NCBI GenBank assembly: GCA_037693485.1
Contig: CM075346.1
Span: forward strand, 14,103,501-14,167,500
Reading direction: 5' to 3'
Length of the DNA: 64,000 bases
From: Kitagawia praeruptora
Taxonomy: Eukaryota > Streptophyta > Magnoliopsida > Apiales > Apiaceae
In this document: positions 33,820 through 47,079 of the stretch, in pieces
Numbering within the stretch: the stretch's first letter is position 1
How the letters are laid out: every line of letters begins with the position of its first letter
Translations under genes and position numbers: made by a program
Notes under the pieces: model-generated
Database searches by the model: none
What the model saw: only the letters and a program-made list of their open reading frames with translations
What the model was told of the DNA's origin: nothing

Positions 33820-35396
33820 ATTCTGTATACTGTGGAGGACTGGTGCACTTCATGCTTCGGCATAGGGGAGTATTTCTTTCCTTCTTGTTATTAGTTGATA
33901 TTCTTAGTATTGTGTCATTGAGGACATTGCCACATTTAAGTGTGGGGATGTGCTTTGTTGTAGTAGCATATTAGTTAGTAAAAAAAAAATTAAAAAAAAT
34001 TAAAAATGAAAAATACCAAAAATAATTCTAGCCATGCAATTTGATTAGTTGTTGTATTTTGCTTGATACACCCATGCATGCGTTGAAATCTTGTGTTTAT
34101 GGACGCTTTTGTATGAGAAGTGATATGTGATGTTCTTGTGCATACACTTACACTAGCAAGTAGAAACTAGTAGACTTATAGAATGTGCTAAATGATTAGA
34201 ATGACATGAATATGTGCAAGGTAATTTGGTCTATATGCTTTGAATACAAGTAGGTGCGTTAGAGAGACTGTTACTTTGGGATTGATTATGCTTTGTCACA
34301 CCAAGTGAGATTTTGAGCCTTTAGTGCATATCTTTTGCATGATTTTTCGCTTGCTTGAGTGTCCACTTGTCGTTTGCATTGCTAGTACTTGCTTGAAGTC
34401 TTTCTTGAGATGCATGACATTAATTGATGATAACATGATAAAGGCAATTAGGTATAACCTCATATTTCCCATATTTCCAAACAATTATACATGATCCATT
34501 AGTTAACCCTTTGAGCCTAATCTTATTCTTTCGGTGACACACCAAGTTACTTGCCATTATCCTTTTTATTCTATTGGCCTTACATTAAATTTGAACCCAA
34601 TTGTCAAAGGCTAGTATTGTTCGTAAGGGAGTGATAAGGTGTGTATAAAAGGGGGGTTTTATTGATGATCATAACTTTGGGAGAATATTTGGGGTTTGGT
34701 TCATAGCTTGATAGTCGAAATTTGAAATCATAGTTATGGGATCGTTGTTCTTGCTATTATTTTGCTCTCTTGAAGAAAAAAAAAAGGAAAAAAAAACAGA
34801 AAAATAAATATGAGAGCATTTTTATCTTTTGTGATCCTACTTTGATTCGACTAGTCAAGTTGTTTATAAATAAAAGTTCAAGTGTGGGGATGAAAGTATG
34901 GGAGTTGTTTGAATTTTATTGTCAGGTACTAGCTTTTGACTTAACCTTCTTTGGCTTTCTTGACATACCTTGTCCCTAGCCCCGTTACAACCTTAACAAA
35001 GACCTTTTGATTGTCATTGATGATGTATGTTGCGTTAAAGGTTAGATTGATGACAAGGACGAAGCATGTTTATGATAATGTTGGAATTGAGTGAAACACT
35101 TACCCTTTGTTTTGAGTAAATATTTTTGTGAGTGAACAGTGAGTTTTTGCTTTTGGCGTAGGAGATCCCAGATTTTGTCTCAAGATGTGCTCTTGTGTGC
35201 TTAGCATGTTTACCAACCTATTCTTACATTTGACATGAATTTCTATGATTTTATGCATCTTCTTTGAGTAGACTACGTGGATACTTGCACTTTAGACACC
35301 AAGGCATTGCATTTTCATTTTGATTCTTAAGCTGATGTGGCATGAGAGGACTTGTGTGTGTGGTGTTGTTTTGGCATTAATCCTTTGCATGGTTGG

Positions 35397-35530
35397 ATGA
35401 ATTTTGTGGGTATATTCACTATAAACCCTCACGAGACCTTACTCGTCCACTAGGGCTACCTAGGGGTTTAAAGGACTTGTTGCATATGTTAAATGCAACC
35501 GTGATCACCTACGGAAGTGGTACTAGTTAG
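35397..35530 (+). ncRNA. Conserved Athila 3' structured block (copy in C)
   Basis: About 93% identical by eye to the copies in D and E, with differences mostly outside the predicted stems or in loops (the hairpin loop reads ATGTTAA instead of ATGCCAA). It lies about 49 nt before the PPT. Confidence 0.55.
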
Positions 35531-35578
35531 TTAGTATAGTTTTTTATGTTAGTTTTTCACGAGGACGCGCAAAGTGCT

Positions 35579-35593
35579 AAGTGTGGGGATATT
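35579..35593 (+). other. C polypurine tract
   Basis: AAGTGTGGGGATATT directly before the TGATAG start of the 3' LTR; third of three like tracts in this element. Confidence 0.85.
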
Positions 35594-37126
35594 TGATAGA
35601 GTATATTTTATATATTTTATAGGATTTTATTCCCACATTTACGGTGCTTTTGCGAATAATCGTGTCGATTTAATTAGTTTTATTTGAGTTTGTTGCAGGA
35701 AATAAATTAATGCCAAGACGGAAGGAATCAAGCATTATTTAAAGATTTTATGTGATTTTTAGCTCGAAGGATTTATTTTGTGAATTTACGAGAAGAAAGG
35801 ATGAAATTTCGGTTCGTTTCTAAGCATTTTTTAGGCAGAATTTTATGATCAACAGGAGCCACATGGCGCAGTAGCGCGGGATACAGCGCTGTGGCGCAAG
35901 GACGAGTCTGGTGCGCAGAGAAAAAAAAATATAAAACAGAATAGGACAGAAACACATTGGCGCTGCAGCTTTGATTTTGGCGCTGTGGCGCGATATCTCC
36001 TCTGTCCAGTGCGCGGATGCATGCATGAGCCTCCAACTGCCTCCAAATCTACTGTGCTTGCTTGCCACTTCTCCAGCGCGTGAGCAACAGAATTAAAAAG
36101 CTGGACCCACAACACATGCGTACTGACCTGTGCAGGAATTGGTGGAAAACTAGAATTCGTTTTATTCATTATTTTGTCACCTATTTTGTTTGAATTAATT
36201 ATTATTCCAGCTGGGCTCTATTTAATTGTAACAATTATTTAGCCTTGTAACAATATATATACTCATCTAGGTTATGAATTGAGGGATCGAAAATTTTATT
36301 ATACACACAACTTTGTAAACACTTTCTTCTGGAGATTTTTGGGAGAATATTTATTTTCTTTGAAGATCAAGATTAAAGGTTTTTCTTCTATTCTTATAAT
36401 TATGTGTTCAATTATTAATTCTTGTTTTATTAATTCAATCATGAGTGAGTAGATAATTAATCTAGGGTTAAGTAGAACCCTAGTTATGATTGATGTGTGA
36501 ATTTCCTAATTCCCCCAATTTGATTGTTTAATTGCTCTTGCTTATTGAGTTGTTTTAATTAGCAATTACAAATCAGACGTGATTATGTGTATTGTTTGAA
36601 CCAATATCTAATTATCAACGAGAGTTGGATTTAAATGGTTGTGATTTATCCAGTAAGAACATGAAATTCTCCATGAGAATAGGTAGAATGGATTGTTAGG
36701 AATTTAGGGTGCTGTGATTAATGTCTCTAAATTACATGATACCATGAGAATAGGATTGATTGTATTTTAAGAGAAGCCATTAATACTCGAGAGAGGTTAT
36801 TGGTATTTATAGGGCGCATCTTTCCTGTTGAGCAGCGTACGATTAATTGGGGCGGGAATTCAAAATTGCATTAATTCATGCTAGTGGGGACACTTAATTC
36901 TGGATGTTTTTAATATTTGATTTAATATAAACACAATTCGTTTTAGTATAAGTTTAGTTTAACAAATTCTCAATATTTATTGTGTTACTTGCTTAGCCGA
37001 ATTAAATCATAAAAAACTAGTGATTGATACGTTTGTCTCTGTGGGATCGACTCTGACTTACCCTACTACATTGTTAGAAGGATTAGTTAGATATTAATAT
37101 TTGATAGGCACGCGACGGCCTTGTCA
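35594..37126 (+). repeat. C 3' LTR
   Basis: 1533 bp, partner of 26772-28304, followed by AGCAT (37127-37131). Confidence 0.96.
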
Positions 37127-37393
37127 AGCATCCATAATGACATCATCAGTAACATGACTGATATCAGGACTTGCATCTTGCATCAGTATCTGATCACCAT
37201 CAGTATTAGACCTTCATCAGGATTTGCTCTCTGTTCCTGACATGTAGTCTCCGATACACTGTTCATTCCTGACTAAACCTTACAGATAACTGTCTAACAC
37301 ATATTTCCTATACAAGGTGCTAAATCCTTTATAAAATTAGGATATAAGTAAAATTCTATTCTTAACATCACAACTCATGAATTATTCCTAACA
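37127..37393 (-). repeat. B 5' LTR, U3-side piece
   Basis: Continues the B LTR after element C and ends TTCCTAACA, the complement of a TGTTAG start. It is rich in the word CATCAGTA/TACTGATG (about 37140-37210), shared with F. The next base belongs to the Athila RT of D. Confidence 0.85.
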
Positions 37394-39821
37394 AGAAAAG
37401 ATCACTTTCCTCTTCCTTTCATTGATCAGATGCTAGACAGTTTGGCAGGACACGAGTATTATTGTTTGCTTGATGGTTATTCTGGTTATAATCAGATTTG
37501 CATTGCTCCGGAAGATCAAGAGAAGACCACATTCACATGTCCTTTTGGTACTTTTGCTTTTCGTCGAGTCTCTTTTGGACTTTGTGGAGCTCCTGCTACT
37601 TTTCAAAAGTGCATGATGGCTATTTTCTTAGATATGATTGGCACTAATGTGGAGGTTTTTATGGATGACTTCTCAGTTTTTGGTACTTCATATGATGAGT
37701 GCTTGCATAATCTTGGCTTGGTATTGAAATGTTGTGTGGAGACTAACTTGGTGCTTAAGGGAGAAGTGTCACTTTATGGTGCAAGAAGGAATTATTCTTG
37801 GGCACAAGGTTTCTGGTAAAGGGCTTGAAGTGGATAGGGCCAAGGTGGAGACAATCGAAAATCTTCCTCCACCTATCTCTGTTAAAGGAATTCGCAGTTT
37901 TCTTGGTCATGCGGGGTTCTATAGGCGATTCATTCAAGACTTCTCGAAAATTTCTAAACCTTTGTGCAATCTGTTAGAGAAAGATGTTCCTTTCAAATTT
38001 GATGATGAGTGCCTTGCTGTTTTTGAGATTTTAAAGAAGAAGTTGACTACTACACCTGTCATTACCGCACCTAATTGGGAGGAACCGTTCGAGCTGATGT
38101 GTGATGCTAGTGACTACGCTGTTGGAGTTGTGCTAGGGCAAAGGAAGGATAAAATTTTTCATGTGGTTTACTATGCTAGTAAAACCCTTAATGATGCACA
38201 GCTTAACTACACCACTACTGAAAATGAGTTGCTAATTGTTGTTTATGCTTTTAATAAATTCAGATCTTATTTGCTTGGTACGAAGGTAATTGTTTATACG
38301 GATCATGCAGATATTCAATATCTCATGGCGAAGAAGGATTCTAAGCCTAGATTGATTCGTTGGGTGCTTCTTTTGCAAGAGTTTGATGTGGAAATTAAGG
38401 ATAGAAAAGGCACAAAAAATCAAGTAGCGGATCATCTCTCATGTTTAGAAGACCACGGTAGGGATTCACATGGTAAATCTCTTATTAATGAATCTTTTCC
38501 AGATGAGCAGCTTTTTGGAGTGCAAAATGAAGAGCCATGGTTTGCTGATTATGTGAACTATTTGGTGAGCAATGTTATTCCTCCGGACTTTTCTTATGCT
38601 CAAAGGAAGAAGTTTCTACATGATGTGAAATGGTACCGTTGGGATGAGCCGTTTTTGTTTAGGCAGGGAGCAGACCAGATGATCAGACGATGCATTCCGT
38701 ATAGTGAGACGAATAGTGTTTTGAGAGATTGTCACTCAACTATTTATGGTGGTCATTTTGGTGGAGAAAAGACAGCAGCTCGTGTGCTTCAAGCAGGTTT
38801 TTATTGGCCTACCTTGTTTAAGGATGCTCATTAGTTTGTAATGAGTTGTGATCGATGTCAAAGGGTTGGCAATATATCTAGAAGGAACGAGATGCCTCTG
38901 AACATGCTTCTTGAGGTAGAGATCTTTGATGTGTGGGGAATTGACTTCATGGGACCTTTTGTTTCTTCGTGCAACAATCAGTACATCTTGCTAGCTGTGG
39001 ATTACGTGTTTAAATGGGTCGAGGTTAAGGCATTACCGACCAATGATGCTAAGGTGGTATTGAATTTTCTTCATAAGCAAATTTTTACACGTTTCGGGAC
39101 ACCACGTGCTATAATCAGTGATGAGGGGACACACTTCTGTAATCGTCAGTTTACTACGTTGATGGCGAAATATTATGTGACGCATCGTGTTGCCACTGCT
39201 TATCATCCTCAAACTAATGGTCAAGCGGAAGTGTCTAACAGAGAGATCAAGAGAATTCTGGAGAAGGTGGTGAATCCGTCTCGTAAAGATTTGTCGTTGA
39301 AGTTGGATGAAGCTGTGTGGGCGTACAGGACAGCTTACAAGACTCCTCTAGGAATGTCTCCGTTTCAGTTGGTTTATGGGAAAGCTTGTCATTTGCCTGC
39401 AGAATTGGAACACAAGGCATATTGGGCATTGAAGAAGTTAAATTTGGATATGAAGGCTGCGGGTGCAAAACGGTTGCTTCAATTGAATGAACTTGAGGAA
39501 TTTCGTGAGCAAGCTTACGAAAATAATAAAATGTACAAGGAGAAGGTCAAGAGGTGGCATGATAAGAGGTTGACGCCCAAGGCATTTGTATCGGGTCAAC
39601 AAGTATTGTTATTTAATTCTCGCCTCAAGCTTTTTCCGGGAAAACTCAAGTCGAGGTGGTCGGGTCCGTTTATTGTCAAAACGGTGTATCCACATGGTGC
39701 TATTGAAATTTATGAAACCACACCAGATCATGCTTTCAAAGTAAATGGACAGAGATTGAAGCATTATTATGGAGGTTCGTTTGAACATGAGAAGGTTTCC
39801 GCCATTTTGGCGTCTACGTGA
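37394..39821 (+). pseudogene. D pol fragment: RT, RNase H, integrase, with frameshift and stop
   Basis: Begins at RT text [13 protein letters not shown]. Catalytic FMDDFSVFG is present near 37660. Near 37752 a 2-nt deletion relative to E (before EKCHFMV) shifts the frame. RNase H ([25 protein letters not shown]) and the integrase zinc region follow. At 38832-38834 a TAG replaces a CAG codon just before the CDRCQRVG motif. The integrase core ([31 protein letters not shown]) is then open to the stop at 39819-39821. Two lesions make the copy non-functional. Confidence 0.93.
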
Positions 39822-39840
39822 AGTTTCGGGAGTACGTCGA

Positions 39841-39882
39841 GCTATTGATGTAAAACAAGCGCTTCTTGGGAGGCAACCCATG
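39841..39882 (+). ncRNA. Conserved Athila post-pol block (copy in D)
   Basis: Starts 19 nt after the pol stop: GCTATTGATGTAAAACAAGC, then GCTTCTTGGGAGGCAACCCA. Same position and text as in C and E. Confidence 0.5.
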
Positions 39883-40412
39883 GTGTATTGTATGTTTTTC
39901 AGTAGGTAGGATTTGTTATTCTTTAAAAAAAAATCTGGAAATTTTGTTCAGGCGCGGGCGCGCGGAGGTCTGAAAAAGAAAAAAAAAATTAACAGAGGCA
40001 GATGTTGTTTTAATTCCCCAAACCCTATTTTTTTCCCCAAAAATTCGAACCCTAGTCTCTTTGTCTCTCTTCATTCAGTTATCACCCAATTTTAATATCT
40101 CATCTTATATCTCCTTAACACATCTCATATTTTCACCTATACATCCACCTATACATACACATATACCTATATTCCTTACAAATCTCAAACCCTAATTGGA
40201 CTTCAAGGAGCTGCGAATTTCGAGTTTGGGGGACTGTTATTGCGAGTACTACCTCTACGGTTCGAATTGGTAATCTTTTGTTCTCGTATTTTGATTTTTT
40301 CGAATTGTAGTGCTTGTATTTTTGGGGATTTTTGTGTGCGAATTTTTGGGGGCAGATTTTGTGTTCGAATGTTGCAGTTCGTGTGATTTTTTGTTGTTGT
40401 TATTGACTGATA
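39883..40412 (+). other. D pol-to-env spacer
   Basis: 530 bp, no gene. It contains GGCGCGGGCGCGCGG (39951-39965), the GC-rich word of the D LTR, then a pyrimidine-rich leader-like stretch up to the env-position ATG at 40413. Confidence 0.6.
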
Positions 40413-41450
40413 ATGGCCCCGAAGAGAGCTCAGTTGGTGGGTAGTAGTTCTAGTGCTCCTCCATCGTCTGATTCTGATTCGAGTTCGGGTGAGGATGACA
40501 ATAAGTTTCGGTCCGTTGAGGCTCAGACTGAGTATGGTAAATTGATGACTCGGTCTGTAGCTAAGGATAGGCTTTGGTTGGTTACTGCTGAGGATGGTGA
40601 GATTTTGGGAGTGATCCAGACTAGAGGTTGGCAGAGTCTTTGTGAGCTTGCATCCGCGGTCCCGTTAAGTATAGTCCGGGAATTTTATGCTAATGCCAAG
40701 GAGACTAGGGATGGTTATTCGATTGTTAGAGGGGTTACTGTGGATTATACTTCTCGTTCTATTTGGCTTTTGCTTGGGTTGTAGGATAGACCAGATGGGG
40801 CGGAGGACTGGACTTTTAAGTCCAGATCTGAGGTTGATTTGGATGAGATTGTGGCACGTCTGTGTGTGCCAGGTACATCTTGGAAACTGAAGGCAGGATC
40901 GACGGAGAAGGCTACTTTCTCGGCTGCTACTATGAACAGGTATGCTAGAGCTTGGAACTCGTTCATTTGTGCTAATCTGTTGCCTACTACGCATACTCAT
41001 GAGGTGACAGTGGAGAGAGCTATCTTGTTATGGGGTATTCTGAATGGGCATTATATAGATGTTAGATATCTGGTTAATCAGAATATTCTCCGGTTTCTGA
41101 GGAGTTCGACAGGAGCGATTCCCCATGGCTCTATTGTGACGAGGTTGTGTTCCATTGCTGGGGTTACATGGTCTTCCGAGGAGAAGATCCAGATGCCGGC
41201 TGGACCCATTAATGTGTCGTAGTTGGTGGAATGGCCTGGCGGCATTCCTCATCCTGGGGGTTTGGGTTATGAGATTGCTGGTGCTCCTCCGGTTCAGCAG
41301 GTTCCTGTTGCAGTCTCGAGTGCTTCACATGATAGGCGGATGATGAGGCGTATGGATGCCTTGTATGAGAGTCAGGGCCATTTTTCAGCAAGACTGACTC
41401 AGGCTTTCAGTACTGCTTTTGGAGCCAGTGGTATCCATGTTGAGTGGCCA
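40413..41450 (+). pseudogene. D env-position ORF, main piece, two stops, cut by F
   Basis: Homologue of the 392-aa ORF of E. Shared motifs are VREFYANAKE, IVRGVTVDYTSRSI, LCVPGTSW, RAWNSFICANLLPTTHTHEVTVERAIL and RRMMRRMDALYE. In-frame TAG codons lie at 40782-40784 and 41220-41222. F is inserted after GTATCCATGTTGAGTGGCCA, and the last codons resume at 56481. It is therefore a pseudogene. Confidence 0.85.
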
Positions 41451-41954
41451 TGTTGCCCAGTAATTAACAATTGTAGAAGGGGGGTTGAATACAATTGTAT
41501 AAGATTTTCGATTTAAACAGAAATAACACAAGTATGAATCAATAACAACTTTATTAATTCTGATATAAAACTATTACAAAACTCTCTTAATAAATTCTTA
41601 TGTTCTTAAGAGCTGCTAGGTTACAAGATAACTCGTGTAAGCGATTACAATAATGTAAAACCTAAACTGTTTTTATATAGAGTACACAGTTACACTATCA
41701 ATTACAAGATATTCTAACTCAATTACATATATCTCTGAATGCATATCTTGTATGATAGCTGCCTTCCTATAAATTAGGAACCGACATATCAATCTTCCTT
41801 GATCTCTGGTCTAATGAGAATCTTCACATAATCCTGACCAGCTTCTAATACTGATGATACCTTCATACTGACATTGTATTACTGATGACGTCAGCATCAG
41901 TATCTTGATCAGTAACAATCCAGATCCTGATATCACTTGAATCAATATCTAACA
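41451..41954 (-). repeat. F 3' LTR
   Basis: 504 bp. It carries the U5-type hairpin at 41467-41498 and many TACTGATG/CATCAGTA words near 41850-41915. PPT-like TTGGGGGAGAT follows on the minus strand at 41955-41965. Confidence 0.95.
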
Positions 41955-41965
41955 ATCTCCCCCAA
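41955..41965 (-). other. F polypurine tract
   Basis: TTGGGGGAGAT on the minus strand beside the 3' LTR, as in A. Confidence 0.85.
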
Positions 41966-42031
41966 TTTGTACTTAATGAAATAAAGCACAAATTATTTGA
42001 TTCAATGATGTCAAAAACTCAAAACGAAATT

Positions 42032-45000
42032 CTACAAGTAATCTTCAAGTTCAATCTCATAAATCCTAAAGAAATTATTTATCTGCAAGAAGCTTGATAA
42101 TAATTCTTCTTCCTTCTCTGCTAGAATCTGAATCAGTCTTTTCTTCAGACTTCTGAGTTCTTCATTATTCTTGTCAATCTGATAAATACCAGCTCTGAGA
42201 TTTTGAATTGAGCTTCTTGATAAATTCAACTCTCCCAACAGTAAATATGCAAGATCTCTTCCACCAGGATTCAAAGACAACTGTTCTTGCCTCAGAATTA
42301 CTTCTTTAACAGCTGAACCCTTTTGCATTTTTACTTCTTGACCTTCTGTGTTCAAATACATGGGAGTATAATTACCATCATATCTTGATCCTCCATCCAC
42401 ATATCTGGATTTTATTTTCATGAAGATCATAGTACACCAGTTTCTGTAAACACTAGCTTCTCTATCAGGAATGCTTCTATTTTCAAGCAAATAGAGAACA
42501 TATTTCAGTTCTTTTGTTGACTTACATAACACATCATGAATGCTTAATCTCTTGACACTTTTGTCTTTCATAAAGTATAACAACTTTTCCATCATTTTGC
42601 CATCCATCTTGCATGCAACAATTGTAACCGATTCAAGTTCCCAAAGATCATCAACGGTTAATTCTTCACCTAATCTTCTGGTAAGAAAATGTTGATCTGC
42701 TTGAAATACAGGTATGAACTTTGCATCCCTAGAACCAAATCCTCCTCTATTATAAGGTTCCAGTCCCTTCAGATCAGAACTCATTTCAATCCACCTTGGT
42801 GGACCTTTATCAGGTTCAAAAGATTTTGCTTTCTGAAGTCCGGGAAACATTGGAGGTTCTGAAATTACTCTTCCAGACTTAAAAACAACTGGTCCAGTAT
42901 ATTTCAGTTTATCAACTTCAACCCACTTTTTTTTTCTCTTCTTTGTTTGTGGATCACTAGGTTCTTCTTCTTCTTTCACTTGTTTAGATATATCAAAAAA
43001 TAAATCCTTTTTAGAATTAATCAGCCTTCTGAAATATTCTTTGCTGGCTCTTTCAACAATATCATTCACACTGTTTCTGACTTCTCTAGATCTTCTAACA
43101 TTACCAGTATCAAAGTCAACAGTTTCCTTCTTTGCTTTTTCAACTTTCTTTTTTTTCTCTCTAAAGGAATTTCTTCTTCTTCTATACCAGGCTCATCAAA
43201 GATACTTGATGATGGAAAATATTCAAGAGATAAAGGAGTTTTCTTCTTTAAATCTTCAGTAATCTCCTCTACTCTGATTCCACTAGACCTTGTCTGCCTT
43301 GTACTTATTTGAACAGGTTTCCTCCTCTGCCTCTATTTCTTCCTCCTCTGCCTCTTCCTCTTCTTGTAGTAGGAGCTTCCTTTTGTCTTGCAATCTCCTC
43401 AAAAATCCTGTTTTGTTCCTTTACAATTTCATCAGTAGTCATATCAGGATTTTCTTCAGAAGTTAATTCAAGTGCCTTTTTAGCATGATACTGATGAAAC
43501 TTTTCACTGTTTCGATAAACAAGTTCCCTTCCACCTGATTCAGTGATAATTTCTTCAAAGAGGTGAGGAGCATCTTGTACATCAGTAATCAACATATCTT
43601 CATCACCTTCAGGAATTGTAGAAAGAGTTTGCCTTTTTTTTTCCAGATTCAGAAACATGAGTTGACTGATTAGTTTGAGTCTGAGTTGAACTTCTTCCCT
43701 TTACTAAACCAGCATCAGAGGTTCCTTTTCCTTTCCCATATAGCTGTTGATGTTGAGTACTAGTACCACCATCATTTCCAGAAGTATCATCCTTATCCTT
43801 TCTCACAACTGGATTAGGTGTACATTTTGTTTTGACTACCTTCTCCCCCTTTTTGACATCTGCATCTTCTTCAATAAAGAAAGATAAGATAAGCTTGAGT
43901 GTCTCATCAATATTGTCAACTTTCGATTCCAAGACATCCATTCTTGACTCCATCTTCTTTTCAAGTGCCTTAATATCATCAGCAAGAAGACGAGCTTGAG
44001 AAGCAGTAGCAGATATAGAAATAGTTGTATGAATTTCCGCTTGAACTTTAGCATTTTTGTCCTTCATAGAAGCAATCTCACTCTTCAATCCCTTTGCTAG
44101 AAGAGCATTAGTCTTGAGAAGGGCCTTAAGTTCAGGAGTAGGCATTCTCGTGGCAATGTGACCAGAATGAAAAAGAGAATTATGGAAATTCATCTCAGCA
44201 TTCGGCTGATTCCATTCAGTATCCCATTCATATCCCCTTGCAGCTTGAGTATCAGGAGGAAGTGTAGAACTGTACTCCCATCTGAATTCTTCTTGAGTAA
44301 CAGACTGCATGTATCTACTCGAAGATCCATAAGTAGAGACTAGACTTGCTTTTATTGCAGCTTGCATTTGAATTGCCTCAGGATCATATTCAGCATGATC
44401 ATCATCATCATCTGAGCTATCATCATCCTCGGCAAGTTTATCATCCACATTATCTTCAGGATTCATAACTCCTTTCAATCTCAAACCAACAGTAGATGAA
44501 ACTATTGGTTCCTGAAGACCTTCAATAGGAATAGAAACATTTCCTAGATCTCTCTGTTCTTTTAAAGTGATCTCATCACTTCTCACAACATGACCTAAGT
44601 TGCTTTCAATAGCAACTTCTACCTCACTAGAAGTTTGTAACTTCTCACTCATATATACCTCTCCTTTTGCCAGTTCAGGAGACTGCCTCTCATCACTCTT
44701 CTTTTTCTCTAATTGTTTTCTCTCATCCTCACTAGAAAAGCTCTGGCTCATTATTTGTGAAGAAATAAGAGGTGGCTGAGAAGAGTGGACTGAAGTCATA
44801 CAAATAGAGGTATCCCTTGTATCAGGTCTATCTGTAATCATACTTTCAGTAATAAGAGAAGTAGAGATAGAAGTGTTACCTGACGAAGTAGTTAATGAGT
44901 CCATTGGCCTTGCAGAAATTGGCTCGATAAGCAATGAAATAGTTGGATCAGTAGTACTTGCATTAGGATTGACAACTGCAACTAAAGCATGACTTGCATC

Positions 45001-47079
45001 AGTATTAACTACTGATGGTTCTTGTGTAGTCTGAGGTTGTGAAGCTTCTTCAACACTTTGAGTTAAAGGTTCTTGTGTGCTTCCCTCAAGTGCAGTGTCC
45101 TTTAGTATCTCATCACATTCAGCAATATGCTTGACATGAGCAGCTTTATCAGCCAGACTTTTGACTAAGTCAATTTCAATTTCAGAAGTCCCTTGAGCAG
45201 TGTCAGGAAACTCCTTTGCCGTTGTGATGGTGCCTGCATCTTCACTTTGAGAAGATGGTTCTTGTGGGGCAGGAATATTTTTGTCTTCACTTTCCCTTTG
45301 AGAGAGTGGTTCTTGTGGGACTATTCCTTCAGTAATGTCTACATCCATACTTTGAATGGATGGTTCTTGTGTGACTGGATCTGCAGTAGCTGCTGAACTA
45401 CTTTGAAGTTCAGGTTCTTGTGGGCTAGATCCTTTAAGAGGTGATGATGTCCTCTGTTTCTTTTGTCGTTCAAAAACTTTTGATGTAGTTTGTTGTTGCA
45501 TATAGAGAGGTGGCGGCTTTTGTCCAAGTTTGACAGCAATGCTAACAACCTTGTCCAGTGACATATCAAATGTCCTCTTCTGTGATGATGTAGAGACTGG
45601 AGAATCAGAGATTTCAACAGTCTTCACAGGCGAAGTATCAGGAGTAGAGATATTAAGATCAGTAGTTGAGTTAGGAACTGATGATGCAACCGGATTCTGA
45701 TCATCTTCTATATTATCATCAAGATTCTGTATATCTAGAGGAATAAAGTATGGACTCTTTTTATGTAATCTCCTTCTTTTCTTTGGTTTTTCAGAAACAG
45801 CCATTTCTTTGGGAGCTACAGTAATGACTTCCTTTTTCTTCAAAGCAACAGATAAAGGAACTTTGTCATCATCAGAATCATAATCAGACTCAGAATCAAT
45901 TTTCTGACTGAATTTCCTCTTTTCTCCTGTTTCCTTTTACACCCCTATGTCAATCAAAGATTGATCAACTTTAAGCACAGATTTCTCCTTAGCCAGGACC
46001 CCTTGTTCACCCCCTTGTGACTTCTTTTGAGAGTGAGTTTGAGTGGAGAAATTCTTTGATCTTGATTGTCTTCCAGACACATCAGACCTAGCTAAGTTCT
46101 TTGATTTTACAACTGATCCCTTTTGTGAGACACCAGAGGTGGATGACTGTTTAGTTGAGTGTTTGAGTTGAGTGCTTTGGTCAGAAACAGGATTGGTAGT
46201 GTCCTGTCTCATTGCACCAGGTCCTTGACCATCAGTAATCGATCCATAATGAGTAGGCATTCTCTTGGTTAAAAGAAGCCTGACCTCATTAGGAATGTAT
46301 GCAGTTATACCTTCAAAACCATTTGCCTTATCACTCTTAAGCAGAGAACTGATGTTGTTAGCAGAAATCTTAAAGATAGATAAATCTGTATCATCAACAA
46401 ACTCAATATTGGGACATAGGTACGAGAATATTAACTGAATAAATCTAATATAGCAGACAAAACCACATTTATCTTTCTTTCTAGCAGTTAATGCTCGCAA
46501 TATGAAAGACCCATAATCAAAAGGAGTTTCATAGATTAGAGAGTACCCAATGTGAACTGAGGTAGTAGGTAAGGCATCAAAGTTAGATACCTTATTCAAG
46601 AAGCACCTACTTATGGTATCAAAGAAGAAATTCCATTCCTTCTTTAGCATGGTTCTGAATAAATCTCCAAATTTCTTTGGTTGTCCATTGTAGCCCAACT
46701 TTAAAGCAAACTCCAAAAGAAAAGCATCAGTAAACTTTTCTGGAGTCTCACCATTTAGAGATGGTAGTTGAAGAGCTTTACAAACAACATCTGGAGTGAC
46801 TTGATGTGTAACACCATTGTATTCAAAACTCATATTCGGCTTTTCTGATGGCATACACTCACCAAAAACAGCAGTACTCCACACCTGCATAACACTCTTA
46901 AAAGAAACTTTGGCAGGTTGAGTTAGAGCATAATTGATTGGACTTGAGGCCAAAAGATCCTGAATGATTTGAAAATCATTATCTAGTTCCTGATGATCAA
47001 GAACTGCAGTAAAGTTGTTAGGAGCAAACGTAACACCATGAATTACAACTTTATTGTTTATGAATGCAGACGAAGACAT
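42032..47079 (-). pseudogene. F env-position ORF, SIRE-type, broken by one stop and at least two frameshifts
   Basis: Homologue of the 1218-aa ORF of A. It starts MSSSAFINN at 47079. The globular N-terminal domain is recognisable (KKEWNFFFDTISR matches KEWSFFFDCITR in A). A TAA at 45937-45939 interrupts, and the same frame continues to 43609 through Ser/Glu/Gln-rich and coiled-coil regions. A frameshift follows in a run of nine A (near 43640), then another near 43150. The C-terminal part (42032-43069) has NLRAGIYQIDKN, matching DLRAAIYQTNEN in A. The frameshifts sit at A-runs, so both decay and sequencing error are possible. There is no membrane segment. Confidence 0.85.

Larger units (their letters stand above)
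33757..35593 (+). other. C 3' untranslated region, no env-position ORF
   Basis: 1.8 kb with no credible ORF. It contains the post-pol block (33775-33819), three PPT-like AAGTGTGGGGAT tracts (33938-33949, 34880-34891, 35579-35590) and the conserved structured block (35397-35530). Confidence 0.7.
26772..37126 (+). mobile_element. Element C: full-length Ty3/gypsy Athila-type retrotransposon without env-position ORF
   Basis: Two LTRs of 1533 bp (26772-28304 and 35594-37126) differ at about 12 positions by hand count. The target duplication AGCAT is at 26767-26771 and 37127-37131. A tRNA-Asp-type primer-binding site, gag-pol in two frames and a polypurine tract lie between, all on the plus strand. 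It is inserted in the 5' LTR of B. It is about 10.4 kb, shorter than E because no third ORF is present. Apart from one apparent single-base frameshift in pol the copy looks intact. Confidence 0.96.
1..37393 (-). mobile_element. Element B: Ty1/copia SIRE-type retrotransposon, split into three visible pieces
   Basis: The visible parts are 1-1240 (gag, second half), 25275-26771 (gag first half, primer-binding site, start of the 5' LTR) and 37127-37393 (rest of the 5' LTR). Element A interrupts gag and element C interrupts the LTR. Removing each insertion with one copy of its target-site duplication restores continuity, and the gag frame runs straight across the A site. B is read on the minus strand; its pol and 3' LTR lie to the left of the window. 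At its right edge the LTR ends in TAACA and is followed directly by Athila RT sequence of element D, so B is inferred to sit inside the RT of D. Its own target duplication cannot be tested here. Confidence 0.85.
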
